From positions 1 to 39,467 of the forward strand of contig JAWQRN010000095.1 in NCBI GenBank assembly GCA_033557685.1: 39,467 nucleotides of DNA, in the 5' to 3' direction. The notes beneath the pieces are model-generated. The model was not told the origin of the DNA. It did not search any database and saw nothing but the letters and a program-made list of their open reading frames with translations. How positions within the stretch are numbered: the stretch's first letter is position 1; the number at the start of each line of letters is the position of its first letter. Positions 21,472 to 33,291 of this stretch are shown here, in pieces. This DNA is from Sperchopsis tessellata. Its lineage: Eukaryota > Arthropoda > Insecta > Coleoptera > Hydrophilidae. Position numbers and translations under genes: made by a program.

Positions 21472-23110
21472 TGAACAACAGGAAAGAAAGGAACGAAGAA
21501 ACAAACATGAGTCCCATCTACCCAGAATACAATGGGAAAAACGCCCAATTAGAAAGCTACCTGGAGAGATTTGCCATCTTCACTAAAGATCACGGAATTG
21601 CTGATGAAAATAAGGTGGAATATTTTTTTAAATTTTGTGGGTGATTCTTTTATAACAAAATCGTATAACAATATCTTTAGGTAACAAGCAGGGGTTTTAA
21701 AACAATTTCAAGCAAATTTAAAAATCAGGGAAAATGCACCAACAATATTTTGTAGAGTACGACAGGTCCCGTTAACATTAAAAGGGCGAGTAGACGTAGG
21801 AATCTTTGGGCATTTTATCAAAAACTACGTATTCCCAATGGATAACACCAATCGTACCAGTAGTCGAACATATTGGTAGTGTTAGGATATGTGGTAATTA
21901 TAAGACCACTCTCAATCAATATGTTCAATTTGACGGACATCCAATTCTGAATATCAAAGAAGTTTTGTCAAAAATAGTCGCAGGAACTATATTTAAAAAA
22001 TTGAATACTCTTGAAGTTTATTTGCACATGACGGTAACTAATGAAACTGGAGAGCTACTTACAATGCAAAAGGCTTCTACAGAGTAAATTAGTTAATGTA
22101 CGCCATAGCGAATGCACCAGCATTATGTCAAAGGAGTCATTGTTCGGGACAACTGAAGGGTCAGAGGGATTTTAAAACGATATTAAAATTGAATCTCCAG
22201 ACTACAAAACACATGTCAAAAATCTTCCTTTCAAAGTACTGTGAAAATGTCACTCAGTTAAAGTCATTCTAAGGCCTAATCGCTCATTACAATTGTTTTA
22301 TCCTAAACATGGGTAACAGATTACATTCACTATATGAATTGCTACAAGAAAATAAAAATGCCATTAAAATGGAATTAGGGTCAGAACGCATATTATTACT
22401 CGATGGTACAGACAAGCCGATTGTTTTTGTATCACGGAGCACAACAAAATTACTCTCACATTGATGAGGAAGCATAATTAATCTATTGGGGAGTAAAAAA
22501 TTCTATTATTATCTGTATAAAATGTATTCTACTCTCTTATCATAAACCAGTAGAATACATTTTTGCTGCAAAAAATTGTGCTGCTGGGTTAAGTGTTACA
22601 CTGCTCTTACACTATAGAATTTTTAATTATTATTTAACTACGACATAAAATATAGGCAAACAGAGTATTATAGAAATGCTAATTTCTATTCACGTTTTCC
22701 ATCTGGTCAACCAGATAACACATAAACCAGATTAACGCTATTTGTAATTGGCAGTAGAAACTAAGCATATAGAATATATAACAGGAAGGAAAAATGGGAT
22801 TTTGGGAAAATCATTAAACAAATAAGGTTAATAAATAACGCTCATTAGTTAAAGAAACACAAATCTATAAACGGTGCGATAATCAATTACGGTATTGTGG
22901 AGAAAAACTTGTAACGCAACTAGAACACATTAATGGTAACACTAATATTGAAAATAAAAAAATTAACTTCCATATACCTTAATGAATTCTTCCACCCATT
23001 TGTACCAAATAGCAATCCACCGGAGCAACGACCAAATAATGCAACAGAAGTTGAAAATCAAAACTACCTAGAAGATCACACCGACCCGACTCTCCAACAG
23101 TAGAAATCCA
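21472..23110 (+). pseudogene. Gypsy gag-pol remnant
   Basis: From 21472 a frame reads an asparagine- and charge-rich Gag-like start (YPEYNGKNAQLESYLERF), then breaks. Frame 21806-22087 aligns with Gypsy reverse transcriptase: YSQWITPIVPVVEH, VRICGNYKTTLN, then the 'DLRQAYLQ' segment degraded to NTLEVYLHM. The YxDD block is missing. Between 22240 and 22460 lie scraps of the connection/RNase H region (GLIAHYNCFILNMGNRLHSL; KPIVFVSRSTTK). Near 22980 HPFVPNSNPPEQRP resembles a Pol C-terminus. Multiple stops and deletions make it non-functional. Confidence 0.7.
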
Positions 23111-23266
23111 CCACATCTTAATTCATACTACGAAGATGTACATGACCCAGTAATTGATAAGTCAGGGCCACCGTTTCTTCAGTGCCGAAAATTTTAAACC
23201 ATCCATAAGTGAATTAAGTATGAAAATTGCATTTACTCACCAGCAACTTCTACATAAGGGGGGAAG

Positions 23267-23575
23267 TGTGAAATATCGTCTCCTCCTCCAAGCCACTGGG
23301 AGAAGTACTCCAATGGTAATATAGGTACCTTTTCGGGCATGTGCACTTTATGTAGGACACTTCTAGTGCAGGGAAGTCTATCTTTCCTGCTTCAGAAACC
23401 ATTTGGTACAGAAGTTCAATAAGCGCTGTTCGAAAAGGTGAACATACAAATATATTTCTGTAAATCTCATTATTTTTATTTCTATTAGTTTTTCTTGTAT
23501 GCAATAAATAAGTTACTAAATGAGTTACTCCTCCAAACTGAAGTTATGTTACAAGTAGTAAGAACATATACAACA
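23267..23575 (+). repeat. 3' LTR of Gypsy element
   Basis: Starts TGTGAAATATCG right after a purine tract and ends CATATACAACA. It matches the 5' LTR along its length with many substitutions and short indels, by eye about three quarters identical. Confidence 0.75.
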
Positions 23576-24320
23576 GGTATATAGAAAGTTTGGTATTGAG
23601 GGAGAACCTGCTGGCCACATTTTATGTGATTGCATATACAGGTATCTTGGTAACTGGGTATACAGCACCAAATCAAGTACAAAGAATCTCAGTGAGAGAT
23701 GGAATATGTCATGCCACAGGTCTATTACTAAATTCTTAAGATATAGTGGTAGAACAATAGGCATAAGTGCAAGTGGTCACAAATGCCCCCCCCCCAACTT
23801 ATACATACATATATTATAATTAAAGTGCAAACTTGGCTAATATATAAGCTGTCTGGATAATGTATAAAATTAACAACTTCTTGCTTCTTTTAAATAAGCA
23901 GTGAAGTTGGTTAGTTTGTAAACTAGCCAGTTAGTTTATAAATTAGTTAGTTTAAACTGACTAATACGTAAATTTGTAGGGAATTTAAACTAGTAGGTTT
24001 TACCTAAAGATATGATAATACATAGATGAGAATTTTAGCTCAGATATTTAAGCCCACATGTATAATGGCTAAGATGATAGAATGGGGCAAGAAACTATTT
24101 GAAACTCCTGATATGCGCATGGAATGTTTTAAGCACATATTTGGTTAGTGAAGAGTTCCAAATGTAACCTTCGATGGATGTAACAAAGTTTCACCGCATG
24201 TATTTGCGATGTGACAAATACACATGTAAAGAGCACGATGATTCCCAGCACCCACTCACTCCAGCAGCCACCTCTTGTGCGCTTTAACTTTATACGGTGT
24301 ATATGTTATATGTACCAGGT
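23576..24320. other. Intergenic sequence with AT-rich TTAGTTTA repeats
   Basis: Has a run of twelve C (23789-23800) and, at 23905-24000, degenerate TTAGTTTGTAAACTAG/TTAGTTTATAAATTAG words. Similar words reappear at 24765-24800, on the other side of the mariner scrap, so the mariner may have inserted into this AT-rich sequence. Confidence 0.4.
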
Positions 24321-24324
24321 CTGT

Positions 24325-24700
24325 AAATATGAAACCGGAATTTGCTCATAGATGGCTCTAGTTGTCAATGCAGTGCCTGTCAAACCGCATCATTGGCACT
24401 TTTTTCTTGTGTTTACATTTGTCAAAGACTTTTAACTCACAACAATACAAGTTTCATACAACAATATTTTTTTTCATAGCGTTGAACATGTCGAATTTTG
24501 TGTCTGAAAACTACGATTTGCAGACAGCATTGATTTTCTGTTACCATTGGAAGAAAACTGCTACAGAATCGTATCGAATGCTTATTGAAGCTTACGGTGA
24601 GCATACTCTTGGTAAATCACAGTGCTTTGAGTGGTTTAAAAAATTCAAAAGTGACGATTTTCACTTGAGAAACGAAGAACGTGGAAGTAACTAATTTGGA
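24325..24700 (+). mobile_element. mariner-family 5' fragment with N-terminal transposase
   Basis: The left end reads AGGTCTGTAAATATGAAACC, like mariner terminal repeats (the 'TATGAAACCGGA' block). The ATG at 24488 opens MSNFVSENYDLQTALIFCYH, then W-KKTATES and IEAYGEHTLGKSQCFEWFKK, the mariner helix-turn-helix N-terminus. Similarity stops near 24690 after NEERGS, where a complete element would go on for another 800-900 bases with the catalytic domain. It is related to, but not the same copy as, the remnant at 10180-10842. Confidence 0.75.
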
Positions 24701-25165
24701 AACTAAACACATTTACTGCTAATTTAAAGTACAAATTATTTTCTACAATATTCCCCAAGATATTAATTAGTTTATATATTATCTAATTGGTTTACAAGTT
24801 AACCAAGGCTATACTTGATCTGTAACATACATATTGGAATAATAATAATAAAAAAACATTAATTGGCCATGAACAAGGCCTGTTAAATGTATTTTAGTTT
24901 GTCTTTCAATTTTATTAATTAGGGCGATAGGTATTTAGAAGTTTAATTACTTATAGGGAACAGTAATTAACACATTGCATCATAATTTGACACCTACCTA
25001 TATTTAAAAATGAATCTTTTCCATAAATTATGCTCTATGAAATATTTTTATACGAGTATATTTAAGCAATGAACTAAATAATCTCACTTTAAGAAATAAA
25101 AATTGAACTAATTCTATTAGTCGTTACATTCAAACACACTTCCGGTTTAAAATTCAATAGTGACA
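24701..25165. other. AT-rich intergenic sequence
   Basis: Contains TTAATTAGTTTATATATTAT-type words akin to those at 23905-24000. No gene was seen. Confidence 0.4.
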
Positions 25166-25169
25166 ATCC

Positions 25170-25740
25170 ATATGAATGTTGTTTCTGGGTGGAAACCGTG
25201 TCGAGGCTTTGACAAGTGCCGATGTTTCATCCACTGTTGCAAGGGTCATTTTCAAGGCGAGTGATGTTACTTCAATGAATGAATTTAATGCACTGATCCA
25301 AACTTGGCTGGATCATGCTTATATAGGCAAGGACTGGAGTGGGGGATGTGAACAAGCGCATAGCCGCTGCGTTGGTAGTTGGGGCGATTATAAACCTCAA
25401 TGGCTTCTCGGAATTTTCTGGGAAAATAAGAAGGCCCCCCAGCTAGGGCTTTAGTATCTTGGAACATAATGTGCGACCTGTTTCATGATGATGTTCAGCC
25501 ACGGCTGACTGAATAATATGACCCAGACGAGTACAGCGTTTATGCTCCTTTAAAACAGTAGCAATGTATACCTTACCACAGGAACAAGGGATCTGATAAA
25601 CACCTTGGCTTTGCAACGGGATGACATCTTTCGAAGAAGGGAAAATTTGCGAAATCTTTTTTATTGGGGAGAATACTGTTTTGATATCAAATTTTCTTAG
25701 TATGTGGGCAATTTTGTCCGTCAAATCCTTGTGTTATATT
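25170..25740 (-). pseudogene. Penelope-like element GIY-YIG endonuclease fragment
   Basis: The - strand frame 25724-25443 reads ILRKFDIKTVFSP, then GVYQIPCSCGKVYIATV, the GIY-YIG-type core of Penelope-like retroelements ('GVYxIPCxCGxxYIGxT'), then LKEHKR, AVAEHHHETG and SKILKP. About a dozen residues appear deleted between YIAT and LKEHKR, where the catalytic Arg usually lies. The next frame (25467-25285) continues with FPRKFREAIEVYNRPN, matching the family's 'R..EAIEI..HPN' tail. The reverse transcriptase is absent. It lies just past the inferred cwo polyadenylation site, on the same strand as cwo. Confidence 0.8.
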
Positions 25741-25869
25741 ACAACTTCTGCCTAATATCAGAATGGTAAGTAACATTCATATTTTGAACCATGTTACCAT
25801 TATAAGTACCATATGTAAAATAGCTATTTATAAAAAAAAACATTAAATAACAGTAGTAAAAATAAACCA

Positions 25870-25875
25870 TTTATT
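25870..25875 (-). terminator. cwo polyadenylation signal (candidate)
   Basis: AATAAA on the - strand, 279 nt after the cwo stop codon, and the nearest good signal seen before the Penelope fragment. Confidence 0.45.
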
Positions 25876-26153
25876 GAAAAGTTTACACCAAAGTTTAAAA
25901 CATCAAGTGATAACATTTAGTAGTGAATATAATAAGAAACGAAAACTTCTAAACATACATAAAAAAATACACCAACAATTTGGCCTGGCAACACAATCCA
26001 ATGTTCTATAAAATTCCAATTCAATTATAACAATTACCTCAAACGTTCTACGTTTGTGGAATAACCTTAAATATCAGTCTTTCAGATACACCTGGACCAT
26101 CACAGCCTTTTTGTTACTAGTCAATTATTCTTTTTCACTTGCATACCAAATTG

Positions 26154-26583
26154 TTACTGCCATTTTCTATTGTAGTCCACTTTTGGCGGCCTCAAACTTG
26201 GTTGAAAATTGACATTTATAGTTACAGGATGCAAAACAATGTTCTGCATGTTTGGCATTACTTCCAGCAGATCATAGTTCTGAAAGAACGGCACTAAAGT
26301 GTTGTAATCTATGGTGAGTGGCACATAAAAAGATCCTTTGGCATGTAATACGAATATCGGTACATTGAAATTGGTTCTTACATCTATGTTCGGACTGGGG
26401 TTTATTGGGCTTGTGTTTTTGATTGAAATATAGGAATTACGACATAAGGAGGGGGCTGGTTCACTTTTGAGGGTAGTAGTCTGAGACACAGAACTTCCTG
26501 TTGGAGATACTCTGTGATTATTTTCACTTTCCAAAGATATTCTTGTGCAAAGTTCACTTGTTGGTGATGAGCTATGGCTTGAG
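26154..26583 (-). CDS. cwo: Clockwork orange (bHLH-Orange repressor), terminal exon
   Basis: The exon starts after CATATTTTAG (acceptor at 26585-26584) and supplies the third base of a split AGC codon; the joined reading is SIDNHSSSHSSSPTS. It encodes a Ser/Thr/Pro/Asn-rich stretch, then the conserved C-terminal block of insect cwo: IFVLHAKGSFYVPLTIDY, NTLVPF and LHPVTINVNF. It stops at TAA 26156-26154. The function of this block is not known to me; its conservation supports orthology with cwo rather than Hairy/E(spl). The preceding intron is 3.0 kb. Confidence 0.9.
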
Positions 26584-29500
26584 CTAAAATATGAAAAAAT
26601 TTTAAATAAACACCAATGTTCCATACAAAATGTAAAAAATAATAATATAATACAATTAAAGGGGTTAATGATTAATTATCCAAAATCTGTAATCTGGAGC
26701 ACCAATTCTATTACAAAACTTTCAAAGCAAATTATTTCTAACAAAGAGAATGTCGAAAGCAAACTATAAAAGTATTTTACAACTAATGACATCTGAAACT
26801 AAACAACATTATGTAGGTGCGATGATTTATTAATGCACCACAAATTTGTATAGCCGTTAGGACATCCATGAACTACTTGAACTTTAATTTTTATTTAGAA
26901 ATTTGATAAGTAATCAAACAACAGTACAAAAAAATAGATTTTAACCACAGAAATCAAAAATGCTTATTATTCTTTTATACTGTTTCTAGGTATTTATACT
27001 AAACATAAATTTAGGGACTAATCTGCTACTATAAACTTCTACTTGAGCCTATTTTATTATTTCTAATTATTCATGTTAAATTAGTATCATTTTAGTATTA
27101 AATCTTCAATTCAATTATTTTATGTCGAGAATATTACTGTGCAAATCTACATTCAGGTAATACTGATTCAATTTAAAATTGAAACACTTACATTTTACCC
27201 TCATATACAGGTGAAAAAAAAGTAATGCATAATTGCTATAATTTTTTAGTTAGTGGTTTTACAAAAAATGTTTTGGCTTATTCTTCTAAATATGCTGACA
27301 ATTTTCTTTTGTTTTGTTGCTATAGCCCAACTTTGTTTTCTGTGTTTGAAAAGAGCACATTTTTTTCTTTTCTTTACGGACTTTCTCACTTATGACTTAA
27401 AAAAAAAATCAGAAAAACTGAGCACTTATTTTTAAAATTATAAATATTTAAAAAACAGCAAATAATTTAGTTAATTGAATTAACATATCCAATTTTCCAA
27501 CTGGACTGCAGTGACAGTGCCCCAAAACCTTAAAAACCCTAATAATTGAACAGTTAGAATTGTCCAAAGCACTAATGTTAGAGCTGCTGAAAGAAAAGAT
27601 GTCAAAAGCAATGGCTATTGGAGCAGAAATTAATATATAGTTTGACATGCAAATTATTTTATGCTAGATTGAAACATAATCTTGTCATGGGAAAACATAT
27701 GGAGTTTGATATGAGAAAGTTCTCTAACAATTCAAATTTAAAAATGCCAGAAATTCAAAATTAACACCAAGTCTATATTTCAGCAGACACTAAAAGATAT
27801 TTTGATTGATTTTTTATCTTAAAAAAAATTAAAATGTGTGACTGCCTATTGCTCAAGGTCTATTTCAAACTCACGATGAGAAATAAGAAATAGTAGATTA
27901 TATGGTCAATTAACTATTGATGAATTAAAAAATGGCATAACACGATAATTTTGTTGATCAAATTAGTATTATAACTTCCAATAGAAGCCTTAGAAAAAAA
28001 CATAAATTACTCGGCAGGTCCCATTTGTTGATTATGATGGTCTCTAAAGAGTGGGAGGTAAACTTAAACATTTCAATTTAAGTAAAGAGTAAAAGCACCC
28101 ATTCCTATCGTAGGGAAAACATATTTTATTCAGACTGATCTGACACCATGAACATCAGCAACTATTTGATGCTGAGCCCCAATTATAACTAGCAACTGCC
28201 ACAGCAAAACAACTTATCTGTGATGGCAATACATACTTTAAATTTCATATAACGGGAATTAATTATTCGAGGCAGTATGATTTGAAAACATGCATTTATA
28301 GGTGCACGTCGTGGAAAATTATGCCAAGTATATTCTGATAACAAGAAAATTTTTAATAAAGCTAAAAAGCAATTATTAGTTTTGTATGAGTGGATCATGT
28401 CCATATTAAAAGTTAATTTATATTAATTTAATTAAATTTGATGTTTGAAGTGAGGTTATTGATTGATAGAAGTATTGAATCAGGAGTAAAATCATTTAAA
28501 TATTATTCACACAGACTAATGAAATATACAATATTTACATTTAAGGAATATTATATAATTATGATGCAAATTTGTGCAATATTAAATTCTAGATCCCTTT
28601 ATCTTTATATTTAAATCCTATAGTCATGAAATTTTGATCCCAAATCACTTTTTAATTGGTAAATCCCCATATCAGTCCCAGATCCAAATGTAATGTACAT
28701 AGGAGCAAACAAACTGTCTGTAACTGAATTGCACCTTGGATCTGATGAAATCTTTATGGTAACAACCTTCAAACAACAAAGGGATATCTAAAGTGAGCAG
28801 TGGCAAAATTATGTCCATTACTTTTATTCAAAGAACAAATACTGATTTAATTAACTTAAATGTATAATTATTGCATTGATGTTCTTTTTTTTAATTTTTA
28901 TATTGTATTTTTATGTTTACATTTTGTGTATTATTTATTTTTGTTTATTTACTTATTTTCTAATATTAATAATCCTTTGTGGTTATACCTTTCATAATTC
29001 TTGCTTTGTAAATAATATTGTTTACAAGTTCCATTTTTTAAGTTCTAAATATTCTATTTTTTATTAGTGCTATGTATTATTATAATGTACATATTTTGTA
29101 GTTATCAGTTTTAATTAATATTTTATTGAATATTCTATTTTCTTTATTATTTACTATATACTGCCCACTTGATTTACTTTTATTTTGTTTGATTATGCTC
29201 TTATGTACTACATTTAATTAGTTTTTCATTACCATTAAGTTTCATGCATTGTATTGCTATATTTTGAGCTTCTGTAGATGTTCAAATCGGAAGTTTATAT
29301 AACAGTTTAAGTTAAATTTTAATTTTTACTGCCTGTTTATTTGACTTCTTGACTTGTAAAATGTGTGAAGTGTGAATTGTAAATTCGACCTCTCTGTATC
29401 CCTTGTTCAAAGAAGTAATATATGTCGACAAATAAATAGTGTTCTATAATTAGCAACATTGACACTTATTAACGAACAAGGTATAGTTTTAACTTAACTG

Positions 29501-29586
29501 AAGACAATTAATTATTCAGTAATAGAACCAATGAATAAATTATAAACTGTATAGCCTTTTTATGACTATTAATATTACAAACATAC
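26584..29586 (-). other. cwo intron between bHLH-Orange exon and terminal exon
   Basis: AT-rich, 3.0 kb, with no recognisable transposon or nested gene. Open frames at 28876-29067 (+) and 28404-28189 (-) are of low complexity or without motifs. No CACGTG E-box was noticed. Confidence 0.5.
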
Positions 29587-30236
29587 CTATGATTATCTAT
29601 ACTTAAAGATGAATTTCGCCTTGTTCCATCAAATTTTTGTTGCTTGCTGCCACCATTTTGTACAGCATTCAAATCTTGATTAAATCTTAATTTAATATCA
29701 TTCTTGTACTTGTAGGTTTCTGAATGTTTTTCATAGTGGTCTGAATCTGTAGGCTCTTGTACGTTTTCTACATGAGATATTGAATTGTTATTAGGTTCAA
29801 TTTTCGGGGTAACATAATCTGTAATCTGGTGGTGATCCCCATTTTTAACTGGTTCATGAACAATTGGACACTGTACTACAGGTGTTGTATGTACTGGTGA
29901 TGTTCTACACAATGCTTCACAGTGCTGCTGTAAATGATTTAACAGCCGTAAACAGATTGCTTCCCTGGGAAAGTGTCCTTCAATTTCTACCATGAACCTC
30001 ATTGTTTCTGACATACATTCTTGATAACCTAAACGGTAGTGATCTGATGGACAGGAAACTTCTTGCTGCAATCTTTTCATGTGTTTGATTGCCATTTCTA
30101 TTATTTCTGTTTTCTCTACCCTACCCCGACCTTTTTTAAGGTATTCTGCTGGTATAAGGCGGGAGAGGTCAGCCAAACAGTTGTTCATTCGATCCCTACG
30201 CCGTTTTTCTATAATCCTGTGTGACATTGGATCTTG
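29587..30236 (-). CDS. cwo: Clockwork orange, bHLH and Orange domain exon
   Basis: The 650-nt exon begins after TTCTAG| with CAA GAT CCA ATG (Q-D-P-M) and ends AG|GTATGT in phase 2. It carries the basic region SHRIIEKRRRDRMNNC, helix-loop-helix to about residue 58 (LSRLIPAEYLKKGRGRVEKT, IIEMAIKHMKRLQ), and an Orange domain at about residues 64-108 (YRLGYQECMSETMRFMVE, LRLLNHLQQHC). Glu and Arg in EKRRR are the E-box-contacting positions. cwo is the insect DEC1/2 counterpart: it binds CACGTG E-boxes and represses CLK/CYC targets in the circadian clock. The ATG at 30227 is internal, as the exon is open upstream and joins the 33213 exon in phase. Confidence 0.95.
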
Positions 30237-33212
30237 CTAGAATTGATTAAAAATTATTTTTAGTTAAAATGTTAAAAAATTACATATTATCAAGTATTAA
30301 AATATGTTCAAATGATTAAGGTTAACAAATAATTCATATTACTTTAATTGTAAATATGAAACCACACAGTGATTACAGGAACCAAAGATAATTGAATTTA
30401 AAATATTGAAAAGTATTAATATATTGAATATTGAAAATTTGTATGCTTTGCTTATGCAGTTATACAGAAACTTATCTAAAATATAATGATGTAAAATATT
30501 GATCTTGAAACCATAAAATGGTTGTATCAAGTTCTAAGAAATTTTAAATATAATCTCATATTAGTATAAATTTGTTATTAAGTCCATTTCTAAGAAAAAA
30601 GTTCCTTGAAAAACTTTAAGAAAAGCGTAAGCATTAGTTCAAATGCTCTAGTTCAAGGTATTCGTCACTTTTCATATTTCCAAGTTGGAAGATTAGTTAA
30701 ATAGATTCAGTAATTTTGAGATGATAAGATAGAAGAAGAAAACAAGATAGGAAATGAACATATTATTAAAGATTGAGAAGAAGAAAGAAGAAAATGTTTA
30801 GTAAATTAGTTTAACATTGACATGTAGTGATTTTGTGTTAGTGTTTAATGCACATATCTACTTGTCTCAAAGATTTGTCAAAAGCAATATCTAAAACTAA
30901 TTTTAAATTAAATTTAACTAAACTAATAAAAATTGAAGTGTTATCTTTTAAGCTTTCAAATGATTGAAAGTTCATTTTCCTTTTGATAGAAGATGTAAAT
31001 TTCAAAGCAAGTGAAAACCTAGAAATATATGTGAAAGTTCTAGGATCATAAAATCGATCTGTATGAGTGAATAAATCAATTATATATTTAAAGAGGCAAT
31101 GAAATGAAAACGTAATATGTTTATTGACGTAGATGAAATTCTAGTGGATTTTATGAGGGCGGGACCTGTTAAAGAATATTAAAAAATAGGTGGGATGGAG
31201 ATTGTAACGTTACAAGATAAATAATATAAATATCAATAATCACACAAAAATCTCTATCATACTATACCTACGTTGATGTTCAGTAATGAAGTTATAAAAA
31301 TTCTAAAATGAGAAATAGGAGAATTTAGAACAGATTTTACCAGTAATTTGCCTCAAATTGAATTTTAACGAATTTGACAAACACATCAGAAATTAATAAG
31401 TACGGCCCTCTTAAAGAAGACCAAATCAAGTGAGTTTTTAGTCAGTTGGGAGTTTTCGGTGGGCTCGGCAGTCGAACTGTTTGAATTATAGTTAGTAGTA
31501 TTGTAAGGTTAAGGATGTTGTGTAGTTATTATGTAGTTAGTGAATAAAATGTATACTAATTGCGACTTTAATGTGTAAACATCTAAAAACTACGATAATT
31601 AACAAGAGTAAAAAAATAAGTGGCAATAAATTCAGTGGTAACTAGGACAATTAAATAATTGCAATGGCGCAGAGAAAGAATGAAAACTGAAAGCCAATGA
31701 ATTTGAACTAATATGTGTTAATATTCGAAAACATGCTAGAAGAAAATTCAACATAATTCCAAGAGGAGAATGATCTGATCCAGATTCTTAACGATGGAAG
31801 ACAATTCTAGAGAGACTTGTAAGTAAGCTTGAAGAAGTTTCAAGACTGATAGAAGAGAAGTCTTGCAAGTAAACATGAATGATTAAAAAAATATTTAAAG
31901 CAAAACTTGAACAGAAACTAGAAACAGGTCTACCTGGTTTGACTGGATCTCCAAAAAATGGAAGAAGAATGCTAGGGTACTAGGCCAAACTACATCTGAA
32001 TCGATGAAAGGAGCTACTCAGAGAAAACATTGTAAGAAATTTGTTATTAGGTGTTGGTTTGACATATTGAGTTGGAAAGGGTTCGTCTTTATCTTCAAGG
32101 AGTTTGATGTGAAGATTGAGGTATACTACTTACCATCAAGAGAAACCTGTACCAGAAAGATTGAGTTACTATTCAACCTGTGTAAGAAGAAAATACGCTA
32201 ACAATCGGCATATAAACATCAGCCATAGACTTGTGAATATTCCTTGGGAAGCAAAGCTATTTGAATTCAGGAAGTTGAAATACCTCTTTGTGAATGAAAA
32301 TTTAATGGTTTGTGATTTTAATTTGTAAACCCCTAACAACATAACTTTTTATTCATTTCTTGTAATTTTGTGGAAAATTTGTAAACATTTTAGTTGTCAA
32401 GTAATTATTATTTCATTGTGCAGTTTTTATTTCTCCATTATATGTTAGCAATAAAACATAAGCAGGATTTGGGTGTGACATAACAAGAGAATAATACACT
32501 AACTTATCTGATGATAATCCCAAATATCTGAACATTAATAAACTCTAAAAAGTAGAGGAATTTCTATGTACTAATAATTACTAGATTGGATTGTGAAGCT
32601 GTGAAATAAAGCTACCTTTTTATACATATTCTTATGTAAGACTCTTTAAACGGGACAGGAATCGACAATCAAAGGAGATTATTGCTTTGAAAAAGTAAAA
32701 AACTTTCAAATTTTAGAATTAACAGGGTAAAGAAATGAGTGATGTATTAGGAACATATCTACTCCTACTACTCATTACTAGTCTGGAAATTAAAGTAATA
32801 ACTCATTGGTATTTTATCAACGATTTATCGACAAAATCAGGATTTAACTATCTTATTGAAAAGGTATCCAAATTTGTTGCAAAAAGTTCAGATCCTTTGT
32901 TCTTGTGATGATGTTTAAATGGAGAAACTAAGTGGACGATAGAAAATCAGTGTTTATAATGAAACATTTATGTTCAATAGCATTCAATAACTGCTTATTG
33001 AGGTATCTTCAGGTTTTCCTTCCTCATTGAGGTTTTTATCGGTAGGAAGATTCAAGGCTTTGTAATTTTGTCTGCAAATATTTATAAAAACTTGTTCATA
33101 TTGGCAAGAAATATTTTTAAAATAAACTTAAATTTTAATATGACTGGCATACAAGAAAGTAAACATAATATATTATGCAGTTTCATATTTGTTAAATTTT
33201 TTTTTATCATAC
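30237..33212 (-). other. cwo intron upstream of bHLH exon
   Basis: AT-rich, about 3.0 kb. Its middle (about 31430-32300) is less AT-rich and could be a retroelement remnant, listed separately. No exon was recognised. Confidence 0.5.
31430..32000 (+). mobile_element. Possible LTR-retroelement 5' remnant
   Basis: The block 31430-31560 (ending GTGAATAAAATGTATACTAA) looks like an LTR 3' part with AATAAA. About 100 nt further on, TGGCGCAGAGA at 31665 resembles a primer-binding site such as TGGCGC..., followed by Gag-like charged scraps (EENDLIQILNDGR) with many stops. No partner LTR was found. It is a weak call from appearance only. Confidence 0.25.
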
Positions 33213-33291
33213 CCGTGAAACTTTATTTTTCTTGTATGGCCCATATTCTGAATCATCTTCACTGCAAGCAGCCGTCGCAAAGTTTAAATTT
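33213..33291 (-). CDS. cwo: Clockwork orange, small exon upstream of bHLH
   Basis: This 79-nt - strand exon lies between TATTTTCAG (acceptor) and CACGG|GTATGA (donor). It encodes NLNFATAACSEDDSEYGP and then YKKNKVSR, joining in phase 0 to QDPMSHRII to give KVSRQDPMSHR, as in other insect cwo proteins, where an acidic SEDDSEY motif and a basic KTSR-type motif precede the bHLH. It enters in phase 2, so an upstream coding exon is required. No convincing one was found up to the right end of the window. Confidence 0.8.

Larger units (their letters stand above)
21108..23575 (+). mobile_element. Decayed Gypsy-type LTR retrotransposon
   Basis: Two related direct repeats (about 21108-21434 and 23267-23575) bound a 1.8-kb interior. 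The right copy starts TGTG immediately after the polypurine tract AAGGGGGGAAG (23256-23266), as expected for a 3' LTR. The interior has, in order, a Gag-like start, a reverse transcriptase scrap with the order of Gypsy elements, an RNase H-like patch and an integrase C-terminal-like patch. A full Gypsy element is about 5 kb, so most of it is deleted. GTAT at 21103-21106 and 23577-23580 could be a 4-bp target duplication but does not abut both LTR ends exactly. Confidence 0.8.

Noticed and set aside
27253..29067. Hydrophobic + strand frames at 27253-27435 and 28876-29067 as small membrane proteins
   Set aside because: T-rich low-complexity DNA yields Phe/Leu/Ile-rich frames by chance; they lie in a cwo intron.
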